This document shows positions 49,641-61,315 of a stretch of DNA of 64,000 nt, piece after piece. A model generated the notes under the pieces. It had not been told where the DNA came from. It saw nothing but the letters and a program-made list of their open reading frames with translations, and did not search any database. Within the stretch, counting starts at the first letter, position 1, and each line of letters begins with the position of its first letter. This DNA is from Montifringilla adamsi (taxonomy: Eukaryota; Chordata; Aves; Passeriformes; Passeridae): assembly GCA_017590115.1 (NCBI GenBank), contig JAGGNK010008670.1, forward strand, positions 7,161,541 to 7,225,540, written 5' to 3'. The position numbers and the translations under genes are program-made.

Positions 49641-49810
49641 ACTTTTAGCACATTGGGCAGTTCATTATTTGTGTGCAGCAAGTATGGGCTCAACTGCTTG
49701 TGTAATTTCCATGAATAGTAGGTTGCACTCATAAGTGCATCATTAATTAGCTGCTTGTGCTATTAACTGCCGTGGAGGTACAGCTACACCAGTTTGCTGT
49801 TTTATGAGCT
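49641..49810. promoter_or_regulatory. Candidate conserved noncoding element with TAATTA core
   Basis: A complex, non-repetitive stretch holding a TAATTA homeodomain-type core (49744-49749) and a CpG (near 49771) in AT-rich DNA. The call rests on texture and motifs only. It needs a cross-species comparison to stand. Confidence 0.2.
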
Positions 49811-50439
49811 TCTGTGAGAAATTTTTAGTGCTTGTCAAATACATGGGTAGAAAAAGAATAAGCAAAAAATATGGCACTTTATAAGTGTGATCCATACAAG
49901 TTGTTTCATAAGCCAGTAGGTGCTATTTCAAAACTGCTGCCTAATTGCAAATTGTCCAGGAGTCATTTTTATTCAGCTTCATGCTGACCTGTAAATCCAG
50001 ACAATGCTCTCATTTGCAGCTTCAGCCCAGGTGTTTGAACCTCAGTAGTGGGTTTCTGTACAGCTCTACATCACCAGCTTGGTCACACAGTTCTTGGGTT
50101 CTAAATGTGAAGGAGACCAGAGCCCAAGAGATGAAGCCAGTGTGAGTTTCTTCCCTGCCCTCCCTGGGCTTTGGATCAGGCTCATCAAACCCTGCAGAGG
50201 GGCAGGTTATTTGCACAACAGTTGTAGAGGCTCTTCCCTATGAATGAATAAACCATTTAGAATTGTATTTTGTAAAGTGCACAGTCGCCATAAATGGGAT
50301 GAGAATTTTTTTTCCCCCTGAATTGGGCTCTTTGTACTGAAATGTGTAGTTAGCACAAATATTCATCCTCCTCTGCTGTATAAGCTGAAAGGGCCCAGAG
50401 GAAGCTTGAAAGTGCAAGTCACACTGACATTTCACTCAT

Positions 50440-50620
50440 CAGTCCTTTGCCCTGATATTGTAACATCGCTGCTCCTCGGCAAAGGCAAAGTGGGGAACAT
50501 ATCCAGCTAATAGGAGAAAAGTTTAACTCTTCATGAGCGGTAAAATTCAGGGCTGAAACGGTGATGTTATATTAATTAAATTCGCTGTTTCACTTTATAA
50601 TTGTGAGGTTCAGGAGCAGG
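50440..50620. promoter_or_regulatory. Candidate conserved noncoding element, CpG-retaining
   Basis: Five CpG dinucleotides (in ATCGCT, CTCGGC, GAGCGG, AACGGT and TTCGCT contexts) within about 120 bases, next to a TTAATTAA string, in a CpG-poor background. This suggests constraint. No gene or repeat is visible. Confidence 0.25.
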
Positions 50621-52700
50621 AACCTCACACAGTTCTGAAGCAAAAAAGATGTGTGTAGACTGCTTATTTGTTGAAAACCTACAGTGAGTGCTACAGTACT
50701 TAAAAGGGAGCCATAATTGCTCTAAGCTTTTCCTCTTCTGGGGTGTATAGTACTCTGATCTTCATAATCCTGGGTATTGAGAAACTGAATAACAGTCGTC
50801 TTGTTTAAAGTGAAAAACATCAATTGCATCTCTCCTCCCTGACTCTTCCCAGGCAGTATTGCCTTGAAAAGCAATTTTCCTCCAGAAGCACCGACACATT
50901 TGTGTCCTTAAAAATTAAGATGTTACATTAGTTCTCCAGATTCTGAAAGCAAATCATCATCAATACTCTTTATTTTAATATCTTACGTGAACATAACAAA
51001 TATAACATAATGGATGTGTAAAATAATATGTGTATATTTTGTATAAATAAGTATTTTATATAAATACTTTTCATATGTGACATTTTTGGTGGAATGCTGC
51101 TCTGATCAGAACAGTTGAAAGCATTAAGGTAGCTGTAATAATAATCATCTCCATGAAAATATGCATACTCCTTATAAGTAATACTTCTATTTTTCTAGCC
51201 AGGATCTCAGTACATATTTTAATATATTGGTATTTTCCTTCAGAGTCACATTAGAAATAACTAACAGACAAATTACTCATACACATGCTTTAGAGTACCA
51301 GAAACAAACAAATAAAGCCCCCCAAGTAATTGCCAGCCCATGTCAGCAATTCAGTTATTAGGATCACATAAACCCAAGTCTTATATATTCCACCCAGAAT
51401 TGTTTTAAGGTCCTTGTATGCATAGAATTTTGAAATATATTATTTGAATATAAAAGTAGATTATGTATTTCCCCTGTGGCTGGCCAAATGTCTTTCCAAC
51501 AAAGGGTAAAATAAGAAGGCTATTTTTTTGTGTAAAAGAGTGATCTTTTTAGTCATGCTTGATTGCTTTTTCAGGACTGTCTCCATTTATAATGAGATAT
51601 TCTTGGACTCATTTGAACCAGAAAGTTTAGTAAAATTGTTACATTTTTTACATAAAATACCTTGAATTATTTAAACAGTCTCAAACTCAGTATTTTTTAA
51701 ATATGTGATATATATTGGATTTTTTGCTTCGCAGGCTGAACACGACAAAAAAATGGAAATATATTTAGCATATTTACAATATTTGTTTTAATCTTTCATA
51801 CTTGTCAGCACTTCACACTAATTTAGTCTTATCTGCTGCTAAGGAGTTACACAGTAAGGGATGCACTTGTTATTCAAATCCCTATTAATGTTTCATATCA
51901 TAGTTTGGCAAGAAAGCTGTGACTCTATTGGGCTATGATACAGGAAGTTTTAATTATCTGTACTTTTCAGAAAACTTGGCCTAGGATGTCTGTGCTGAGA
52001 ACAATGATGTGAATTTACTTTTATCAGGAGTTGAAAATTACATTATAAAATGTGTTCTGTGATACTGTTCTTATAAGATCTGATGAGCAATGAAATGTGC
52101 AGAGCTTGAGGAGAAAATGCGTTTTTATTATAATCACAGTGCCCAGATAAAATTGTAAGTATGCAATGCTTTAGGAATATTTATTTGCAGGTAAAGGTAA
52201 ATTTCACATTTCCTAAGTTTGTGTTTTACTATTGGAAACTACACAATCATCCTTCCATGCTTAGCTTCAGTCTAGTACTTGCATTACTCTATATTTAGTC
52301 TTTTCAGTGTATTTTGTAAAATATTTCATTGTAATGTTAACAGAGCTTACTTAGCAGTTCTGTATTTTGCAGGCAAAAAAAAAACTCTACCAGTTGTAGA
52401 TCAAGTAGAAAAACCCTGCAACAATTCCTTTTCAAAGGAACAAGTTGTAGTTCAAAATTTTATTTTACAGTACTTTTATCTTTAGGCACTATGAGAAGCA
52501 GCTCTTTTACTTCTGAACCCACAGCAAAAGCCCGTGTCTCGTCTTTCCTGTAATTGTCCATTCTTTTTATAAGATTTATTTTTGCCTGTGGTGCTGAACT
52601 GAGAAAGTCACCCAGCTAAAATGTAGTTACTTCATTTCCAAGTAAAAACAATGGCGTTTTCATGTCCACACTTATTATTATTCTGAGAATGTACTAATTT
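50621..52700. other. Very AT-rich stretch, nothing identified
   Basis: AT-rich with short TATA-like strings near 51000-51080, including an 8-base-arm hairpin (51049-51069) that AT content alone explains. No repeat family, gene or RNA is recognisable. Confidence 0.55.
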
Positions 52701-52710
52701 GTTACATCCA

Positions 52711-53045
52711 AGATGACGGTTAGCTTGGTCCATGAAAGGGGCACGGTGCCAGCTACTGCAGCTCAGTAAAAGGACTTCTTTCATGGCAAGTGGTGGGACA
52801 GAAAGTAGCCTGCAGTGCCTGTGGGTCCGGCAGGCAGGCTGCCAGCAGAGTCATCCTGGTACTGGGCTTTGCTGTGCCGGGCTCTGAATGAAGCTCAAAC
52901 TATGATTTCACTAAATGTCGGCATGGGCAGCCAAATTTTCGAGCCACCAGTGCTCTAAGGAGCAACTGATAAATGTTTTATCCCTGCGGGCTGTAGTTGA
53001 TGTTGCACAAGGATTTTGCATGTGCTCAATGCATTATCGTTCTTG
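52711..53045. promoter_or_regulatory. Candidate conserved noncoding element, CpG-retaining
   Basis: About eight CpG dinucleotides are spread over some 330 bases of complex sequence (for example in GACGGT, CACGGT, TCCGGC, GCCGGG, GTCGGC, TTCGAG and TGCGGG), flanked by CpG-poor, AT-rich DNA. No long open frame crosses it. It could be an enhancer or a small exon. Role inferred from base composition only. Confidence 0.3.
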
Positions 53046-54380
53046 GCATTAAGCTTAGATAATTGTCTACTTATATTGAGCCTGTAATAGCAAAATACAA
53101 GTGAAGAGGCATGTTTTACAAAGTAAAACTATGAAATAGGTTTAGCTATATTACTATGGATTTTTTTTGTTCTATCCTACTAAATTTGAATGAGAATGAA
53201 GTATGATTCTATACCTTAATGCTGCTCAAACCAGGGTGGTCTCATAATTTTGTTTTACATGCATGACATTGCTTAAGGTCATTAGTTGTAAATCTTAGTA
53301 TAAAAAGACTGAAAATATATTCAGTACTTTGTAGTTACCGAATACATATTTAAAAGCCTCTATGAAAAGTCGGGACCTACATGGCAGATTTTCAGTAGCT
53401 GAATGGTCAATTTAATGATGTAGATTAGCTGTATCTAAACAGTAAATGGAGATAGGCTGTTGCAAGGCTTTGATGAATATCTCTGATGCATATCCCAGTT
53501 GATCAATTTTCTAATTTTAGGGATTAGTATTCTGCTTTTCAATCCTAATATACCCTCTGGTTACATTCCATTTGAAATTTAACTTAGATCAGGTACAGCT
53601 TCATTTACTTTTTGCTGTAGTTTAACTGTCTAACAAGTACAAATTAAATTTTAATTTGGTCTTTCTCTTTGCAGTGACTGTGATGTAATGGTCTCATTTT
53701 TTCACTCATTTTTTTTCTTAGCATTGCCTGACTTCTAATTGGTTATTTAAATCACTGTTTTATATTAAAAGACAGCCTTCAGTATTGCTTTAAATGTTTT
53801 TTAAAGTAGCTTGCATTCAAAAATTTTATTCAGCCTAGTTAAATTCAACCATTAAGTTTAGCAGCTAAAACTAATAGTTGTTTATCAGATAGACAATTAC
53901 TGCAACAACCGTGTATATATTGTAATAGTTGTGCATAATATGATCAACTTTTTACGTACATAAATTGTTTATGCAGGATCTACTGAGAACAGATAGGCAG
54001 CTTTTTGTGCAAATATGAAGAAATGTTTAAATAATTTATTTTGAGAAAATCTGATTTTGTTTTTATTGCTCATGTTCGTGGAGCTAACGTAGTTCATGTG
54101 AAAGTGTGAATTTATTTTTTTAATGTTTTCAACACAAAGGCTACTGGTGTCAATCCATTTGATAAAATACTCCCTTAAAAAGATGCAAATCCTAGCAGGT
54201 TATGACTGCTAATTTTGTCTTTGCAAATTCTGGATCTTTAACATACAGACTAATTAAATATTTGTAATAAAACAGTTAACTCCAGCGGACTATTGCTGGG
54301 GTTTGCAAAACTGCATTGAAGTGCTTTCTTTTCATTTCATTGATGGTGGAACAAACATTTCTTTAATAAGGATACAGCAC

Positions 54381-54680
54381 ATTCTAATTTCGTAGCAGAA
54401 GCTTAGATAAGGATCAGGCCCCTCTGAATCACTGCTTTGACCTATGACATGGCAAGTGCTGAAGCTCTTTGGCAAAAGCAGAGTTAGTCATTCATTATTA
54501 TGCACAGGACTTCCCAGTTCTAAAGGGGCTCTGTGCTTTCTCTCAGATAGACTTTGTTTGTTGGAAATGAGAACTGTATTTTGGCAGTAAAGGACAAGAA
54601 CTGAAGCAACTCTGCAGGCAGACTCATTATGACATAATCCTTCATTAATCCTTATTCTCTATTAATAGATCATGACAGAA
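54381..54680. promoter_or_regulatory. Candidate conserved noncoding element
   Basis: Complex sequence with recognisable regulatory-type strings: TGACCTA (nuclear-receptor half-site like, near 54440), CATTCATTATTATGCA near 54490 and TCATTAATCC near 54642. No coding or repeat signature. Weak call from motif content. Confidence 0.18.
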
Positions 54681-57600
54681 GTTTTGCTTTGGGTGACCAT
54701 CTTCACCAGCAAGCTATGAGAGAGCAGTAATAGACAAAAACCCAAATAATAGACCCAAGCTCTTCTTTTCGGGCTAACATTTTATTTACAGCCTTAAGGA
54801 AGTACGTAGGTGTTACCTTGGAGAAGTTAGTGTGCTAAGTGATCTATTTTCTTCAAGTGCAACCTGGCTTTGTATCTGAGAAATGTGATTCATCTGTTGG
54901 AAAATGGATTACTTACGTGACTTACCTGGCAGATAAACACACTGAAAAATTAGGTGTTGATTGCAGACTTGCTGCAGGAAAAATATAGGGATTCAAGACC
55001 CCATCAGAGTGGAAGTGGCAGTTAAAAGGGAAAGGACTGAAGAATGACATTTTAAGTGGCATGTGAAATGAATGTGACAAAATTTGGCCAAGAGAAGGAC
55101 AATTTGAGAGCTTTTTGTTTCCAAGAAAGTTCAGGAAAAAAAACCCACGTAACTGTGGAGTGTTTGGAAATGTATTTTTGTAAAAGTTACAAAACCTATT
55201 GTTTTACTTGTTATAAGAAAAAAATATATAAGTCAAGAATAATGAGGTTAATATTTGCCTGATAGGGCAATGCATAGTTCATGGCCACTCTTAAACTGCC
55301 AGAGTCAGGCAGCAAAACAAAAAGTGCTGAGGAAAAACAAGTAAATTAAACATTTTTCAGGGATTGTTAACCATTGATTAAGGAGTCCCTGGTTCTCGTT
55401 AGAGCTGGATTTACTTGCATTGGGTCTTGACTGTGCCATGGTGCACATATTTCTAGCTGAGTTTGCTTACCTGCTGAAGTGCTCCTGTTGGAACTGATGC
55501 GGCTGATGATGACAGAGAAGGCTTGTGTGTTTTGTTATACAAATTAGGCTTTGTAACATCTATTAATATTGTCAAATATAATTTGAATATAAGCCAAAAT
55601 TTAATTTCTGAAGCAACTGTCTGTATCCTAGAAAATCATTTGTTCATTTAAACTGGAGTCCATTTAAACTGTAATGTGATATTTAAGTTGTTTCAGAGAG
55701 TAGACTGGACTACCTCCATTAGCTTCTGTGAAACTCTACTGATTTCAATCCATTGTGAAAAAGATCACTAATTTCATTATTTCTTATTAAGATTTAGTGC
55801 TTCTTTGTTATGATACGTGCTGTAATGTCAGTTTGACTTGGAAAAAAGGTGTAGAAAATCCCACTGTTTGTCAAACTGAGTGGAAAAGGTTTGTATTTGT
55901 ACTGGGTCTTTGAGGCACTTCCAGGATCCAATGCCTAGAAATGCAGGTGAAAAAGACACGTGCTTCTGAAAATGTAATAATTACTAAGATAAAATGTTTT
56001 TTGCTTCTAGCAGGACAGTATTTTATGCCTGAAAATCTCAATATGTATTTCTTTTGTGTAGTTTCTTAGCATCCTCTCCATTCTATTCAAAAAGATATAA
56101 AATATGAATAGATTTCTAAATTTTTCCATAGGAAAGGTTTGCCATTCATATAGAGGAGATAATGCAATGGGGTTTACAATTTAAATTTTTATTTCCACTT
56201 AGTGTAATACTTTACACAAACAAAAGCCCTACAGTTGCTACATACTGTGAGAAATTGTCAGCAAGTGTGTTTTTCCTTCTGCAAGTAGCATTTATCACTT
56301 TAACTTTTCTGCTGAGAAGTTTGCATCTGATTTAGACATAATGTGGCCATTCAGATATGGGGTTATAGAAGAAATATGGGGTTAGAGAAGGAATGGGAAA
56401 ACATAATTCAGAATTTCTAAACCATTCATGTGGTACTCTTGTTTTGCACTTCTTTGGAGCATGCACAATAAAACTGACTTCTGAGTGTAGTTTTACCCCT
56501 CTTGCTACTCAACAGACACACAGATAAAATACTGATAGCTTTGGCAGTAGGTGTGGCTTACATAAATGCAGTTGAGTGTTCAGGACCTGAGTAAAGCTCA
56601 GTGCTTCAGCACATCTGGATTTAATTGTTGCTTTCTGAAGAAGAGATTTCTGATAGTAAGCAGCCCTTTAATCTAGCAGACAAAAGGCATAACAGGATTC
56701 AGTGGATGGATGCTGACATGCCAAATTCAGTCTGGAAATGAAATACCAATTTTTAACATAAGGAGTAATTAGCCATCAGGGTGACTTAACGAGAAATAGG
56801 CTGGGCCATGTCCCATACTTAACTTTAAAACTGAAATATCTTGTATTCAAATAAATTTTATGTCTTGAATGTAAGTAACAGTTTGGAAGAAATACTTGAA
56901 TTTCCCCCGTAGTCTGTTATATGTGGCTTTAAAATCAATTATTGTATTTTTCTGAAGTTCAATTATCGTTCAGTATTTACTGTTATACTACTTGATATGA
57001 TTGTGATTACTGAAGGTTCTGTGTTAAGCCATGAGAAAAATAATTACATTGTGTTTTCAGCTGTTCAGAACCAGTGGCACTGTGCTGCCTTGTGGCACTC
57101 CTGTTCATATCCTGAACAACTGAAGAACTTGAACAGCTCTTTGTGACTATAATAGTAATTCTGTATTGTCTTCTGCATTTGATATCCTTCTTTTGCACAA
57201 AAGTCATGGTTTTGGAAAAAGCTATTCTCATTTGTCCCCACCTCCCTGTTAGTCTCAGAAAATGAGGGAGGTCAACACATCCAATGAGCCATTTTCCTCT
57301 TATGTCACATCTTAGTATTCAGCATTTCTGTCGGCACATGGCTGGATCCAGGATGTTAAACAGGCATTGACATAACAGGGCTTTAAATATTTATTTTTAT
57401 TAAAGTTAGACATAAGTTATTCAGCAAAGGAGGTGGTGGGTGTGATGGTTTGCAGACTGAATGATATCATGCTGTTGTGAGAAAAACAGTATGAAGGATT
57501 GTATTTAGCAAGTGATGAAACAATTGTTCTGTGATGCTTGTCACTGAAAAAAAAAAATAAGAAATCGTAAACTACAGCAAGAAAGTTTCTTAGCAGTAGA

Positions 57601-58923
57601 AGGTTGGAAACAAAGGGGATCTTTCTAGCAGTTAGAATGAAAAGTCACTGAAATAGTTTGCCTAGGGATTTATCAAGCCACTATTACAAGATGCTTCACA
57701 TGTTAGGCAGACATCTGTCAGTAGGGACCTACTCACGCATGATCCTGCTCTTGTCCTGAGCCCTGAGGTCAGCAGTAGGAGGGTGAAGAGTATGTGAAGG
57801 CCAGACCAGTATTTAAGGTTTCTGGCAGCCATCCTCTCCTTGAACAAGACAATGACTTCTTCAGATAACCCATAATATCCAGAGATTCCAGATCTTCTGT
57901 GGGCTGTCTCTCTGTATAAGTCAAAGAATCAGCATGAGCCATAGGGGACCTTCTCTATTCCGCTTCCAGGGAAGGTAACTTTGATGATAGAGAGAAAGCA
58001 GTTATGGACATGCTTTTAGGACTTGTTATTAGCCTAATGAAGTTGGCCATCACCTTGAATGGGATGATGAGAAGCACCAAAAGCACTGGCATCTGCCTGA
58101 TCCTGGTTTGGTTCCCAGAGGTGCCATGTGTTTCTGGCAGTCATTCTGAATTTCTGGTTTTTATTCTGAAGTATTATACACTGTCTCTAAGCTCTATTTT
58201 TAATAATATGCTTAATAAAAACAATAATCAATTGGATTAACTGTTGCTTTGGGATCTTCATACATAATACATGCATTCAATAGATCAGTAAACTGTGAAA
58301 AGTAAGTCTTTTATTCTGCAATATCTGAAGTGTTTCAAGGTGTAGTGCACACAGAATTCCATAGCCTGTCCTTTTAGTTTTGGTTTGGGGGTTTTAGTTT
58401 GGTTTGGTTTTATTTTAATTTGTCATATCTGTAGCTTTATGACTGACAGCAAACTCAGGCATGACAGATATATTCCATCTTTTCTATGCTATTATAGAAA
58501 ATCTGTATACTGACAGTGTTTGCTCTGTTAATATTGCCAGGCAGAGTGACCTCTGCCCAGAGCTCAGGCACATGACAGAGTATGTATATGAACCAGGGAG
58601 CTCAGGGTAGTTGCTGTAAATAGCTTCTCTCCAGCTTCACAGGACGTGGGATTCCCAAGCCTCTTCCTCCGATTGTGTTTCTGTGCACTCCTCTTTTGTC
58701 AGCTGTGGATGGCAGATCCTTGTTGTACCTATCAAAGCAGATTCCTGCACAATGCCAGCCAGGACCCAGCACTGTCATGTAGCAGGCTCCTTAAAAAAAG
58801 TGCACTGGGAGATGTGGCAGTCGGGCTGTTAATTACCATATAAAGCATCACTTTCCAATTGTGAGTCTTCCACAGTGTCTTCACTTTTTGGCTTGGCTTT
58901 TCTGCTTGTAGCAATGTATAGAA
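54681..58923. other. AT-rich noncoding stretch, no gene seen
   Basis: No retroelement or RNA gene was recognised. A T/G-rich patch lies near 58375-58425 (GTTTTGG/GGTTTGG units). Open frames are all below 80 codons. Confidence 0.55.
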
Positions 58924-58999
58924 TTAAAGCTGTGATTGGACAGCTTTAAGTCCAGCTAAGTGAGCTGGATAGTTAAGCTCACTTAGTGATAAGTGAGCT
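58924..58999. repeat. Cluster of three perfect hairpins
   Basis: Hairpin 1: TTAAAGCTGT (58924-58933) pairs with ACAGCTTTAA (58940-58949), loop of six. Hairpin 2: TCCAGCT (58951-58957) pairs with AGCTGGA (58963-58969), loop of five. Hairpin 3: AGCTCACTTA (58976-58985) pairs with TAAGTGAGCT (58990-58999), loop of four. CTAAGTGAGCT (58956-58966) is also an inverted match to 58976-58986, so hairpins 2 and 3 can exchange partners. All pairings are exact. The cluster within 76 bases is unlikely by chance and suggests serial local inverted duplication or a structured RNA. Confidence 0.8.
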
Positions 59000-59499
59000 A
59001 GTAGTTAATAGTCTGATGGCAGAAAGTGGAGGTGTTACATGTAGGAAGAGGTCTTTTATTTGTTGCTAAAAGGAGTGATTCTGACTCATTTTAGGCTCTG
59101 GAGTAGTGTGGGTGAGCCAACACATGGAATATGGTGAATCTAGGTATTTGACGGAAAGTGAATGGAAATTGTCATTTTTTTGTGACAGAATGTGTTTGGT
59201 ATGGTGCCAAGTAAAAACAAGTATGTGCAGATTTGTTCGAAACACAGAAAATTCTCATGTCCCTGGGATGAATTTCAGATTCTGAAGGGAAACAAACAGC
59301 CAGAAAAACAGAAAAGAACAAAAGTAATTGAGAACATGTGATCGCAGGTCTTATGCACAGATTTAATTAAGACCTCTACCTTCAGTGCCTTTGCCAAACA
59401 GTTTTTGTAAACCTTAGGCAAAATATGTTGGCTACTTCACATTTGGAGACACAGGCATCAATTTCCATGGTACAGAGGCACTCCTTTTGTTCAGAACTA

Positions 59500-59840
59500 T
59501 GTTACTTCAAACGAGTATTTCATTAGGGTGGATATTTATGTAAATTTTGGATATGCTCTGTGTACTGGAAACACTCTTCCCGAAAATGTGTCGCATCAGT
59601 AATGAGTTGTTGTTGGTTTTTTTCCCACTGCCTTGTACCGTTCTTAGAGATGTAAAGCAACACATCTTACGTTTCCTCCCCTTTCTGCACGCAGAATAGA
59701 AATTACAGCGACAGCTTAGCTTGTTTTGCCTGTGGATCAATGCCAGAAAGCAGTTTTGAAGGTGTTTTAAAATGAAGACATCTGGCAGCTGGCGTACTTA
59801 CAATTCATTTGCCAAAGACAAGTTGCATGCTGTTGGAATT
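59500..59840. promoter_or_regulatory. Candidate conserved noncoding element, CpG-retaining
   Basis: About eight CpG dinucleotides (in CCCGAA, GTCGCA, ACCGTT, TACGTT, CACGCA, AGCGAC and GGCGTA contexts) lie in a complex, non-repetitive stretch with AT-rich, CpG-poor flanks. The longest frame (77 codons, minus, 59507-59740) has no domain. It is the best CpG-retaining candidate in the right half of the window. Role inferred. Confidence 0.3.
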
Positions 59841-61283
59841 TTCAATTGAAGGTCATGCACCAGGTAAAAATCAGTCAGGTGGAGCTCGTGTGTGGTGAAC
59901 CCACACACTTGAAGAATTGTTGGCCCAGGGATGTGTGGGTGGGCTAAACTCTGAAGGATGTTTGTCTAATTTTTCCTCTTTAAAATGTGAAACCCAAAGC
60001 TAAAAAAAGGTCAGTAAATCTGAGGAGAAATCACAAGGCTATGATATTTCAGTGGAACCACCATCAATTAGTTGGAGCAGAGAGTGCCAAAAAAAAAGGA
60101 AAAGGAAAGATGAATAAGAATCTGACATAATGTTGGACAAACACTCTACTGTCAACTGAGTGGTCACACACTTTTTGCTCTCATTTTTTTCAGTAAGAAA
60201 TAGCCTGGAGGATTATTTGTACACAGCTTTGTACTGACAGTGAATTAGTAACACTGTGTCATTGTGCATTCAGTGATTCAGTGACAGCTCTGAGACTAAG
60301 CTGTTTACATTAATTGATGTTTAATGGTGTTAATGCAGTATGTTTTACTATTATAAACTTTCTCTTCATAAGCATAGTTACTTAACAAGATACTAATATT
60401 TCTAAATCAGGGGGTCTCTACCCACAATGGCTTTACATATGTTTGCATGGAAAATACATGTCCTGTCTGTGTGATGTGGGGAAATGTTATTCAGTATAAC
60501 TGCTGCAAGAATAAAAACATCAGGCCTGAATTCTTCTCTCACTCAAGCATGGTTTATGTGAAAGAAGCATCTTTTGTATTAATAGATATAGACATTTTTA
60601 TTATTTGAATATATATAAAAAGATGGAAATCAGGTCTAGGACCTCTGTACGTTGCAATATTTAAAAGTTCAACAGTAGCAGATTTTTCTATGTTTTGCTA
60701 GATGAAAGATTTAATGTGACATTTTAGAATGCTTTGCATTCAGAACTTGGTTAGATATAGATAAACCTAAAAGTGACCTAATTCCTTTTAGGAAAAAATT
60801 TTGAACAATATTGGATTTTCTGAAGTATAAGCATAAGAGGAACAGTCTTCCCTACTGTTTCTGAGAAGGGAAGCTCAGAAATTAATTGAACAGCATTATT
60901 CACTTGGTAAGGTCAGAAGCTGTCCTTGTCAATGGAGAGTATATGTTGTTTCTTCTGTTCTATAAGTACATAAAAACATACTTTTGTCATATTTTACCCA
61001 AAGCTCTTAGGCAGAGGGTCCAGAGATCCCAGCTATTCCCTACAGAACTTCTGAAGCCTAGCTCCTAAACCCCCAGGCTGACTAGAAAGGTAACTTTGTT
61101 GTTTAGACTATGAGCTTTCTCCCCAGGAAGTGGAAGAAATAAGGGATGCCTGATTTTGGTATCCAGTGCAGGACCATGGGCTTCTCTGGCTTTAAGGGAA
61201 TTGTTTGTAACTGATTACACTGCAGTGTGGACCCACGGCTAAAACACTGAAGGATTCAGAGGAGCCAGAATCCCACAGATCCC

Positions 61284-61315
61284 AATAAACTGCTATTTAT
61301 GAAAAAAAAAAAAAA
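61284..61315 (+). other. AATAAA signal followed by A14 tract
   Basis: AATAAA (61284-61289) stands 12 bases before a run of 14 A (61302-61315). That spacing suits either the 3' end of an old retrocopied transcript or a genomic poly(A) site. The 200 bases upstream contain no recognisable coding sequence and no target-site duplication was found, so chance remains likely. Confidence 0.3.

Noticed and set aside
51049..51069. Hairpin with 8-base arms
   Set aside because: Entirely A/T with one G-C pair per arm. Many such hairpins are expected by chance in this composition.
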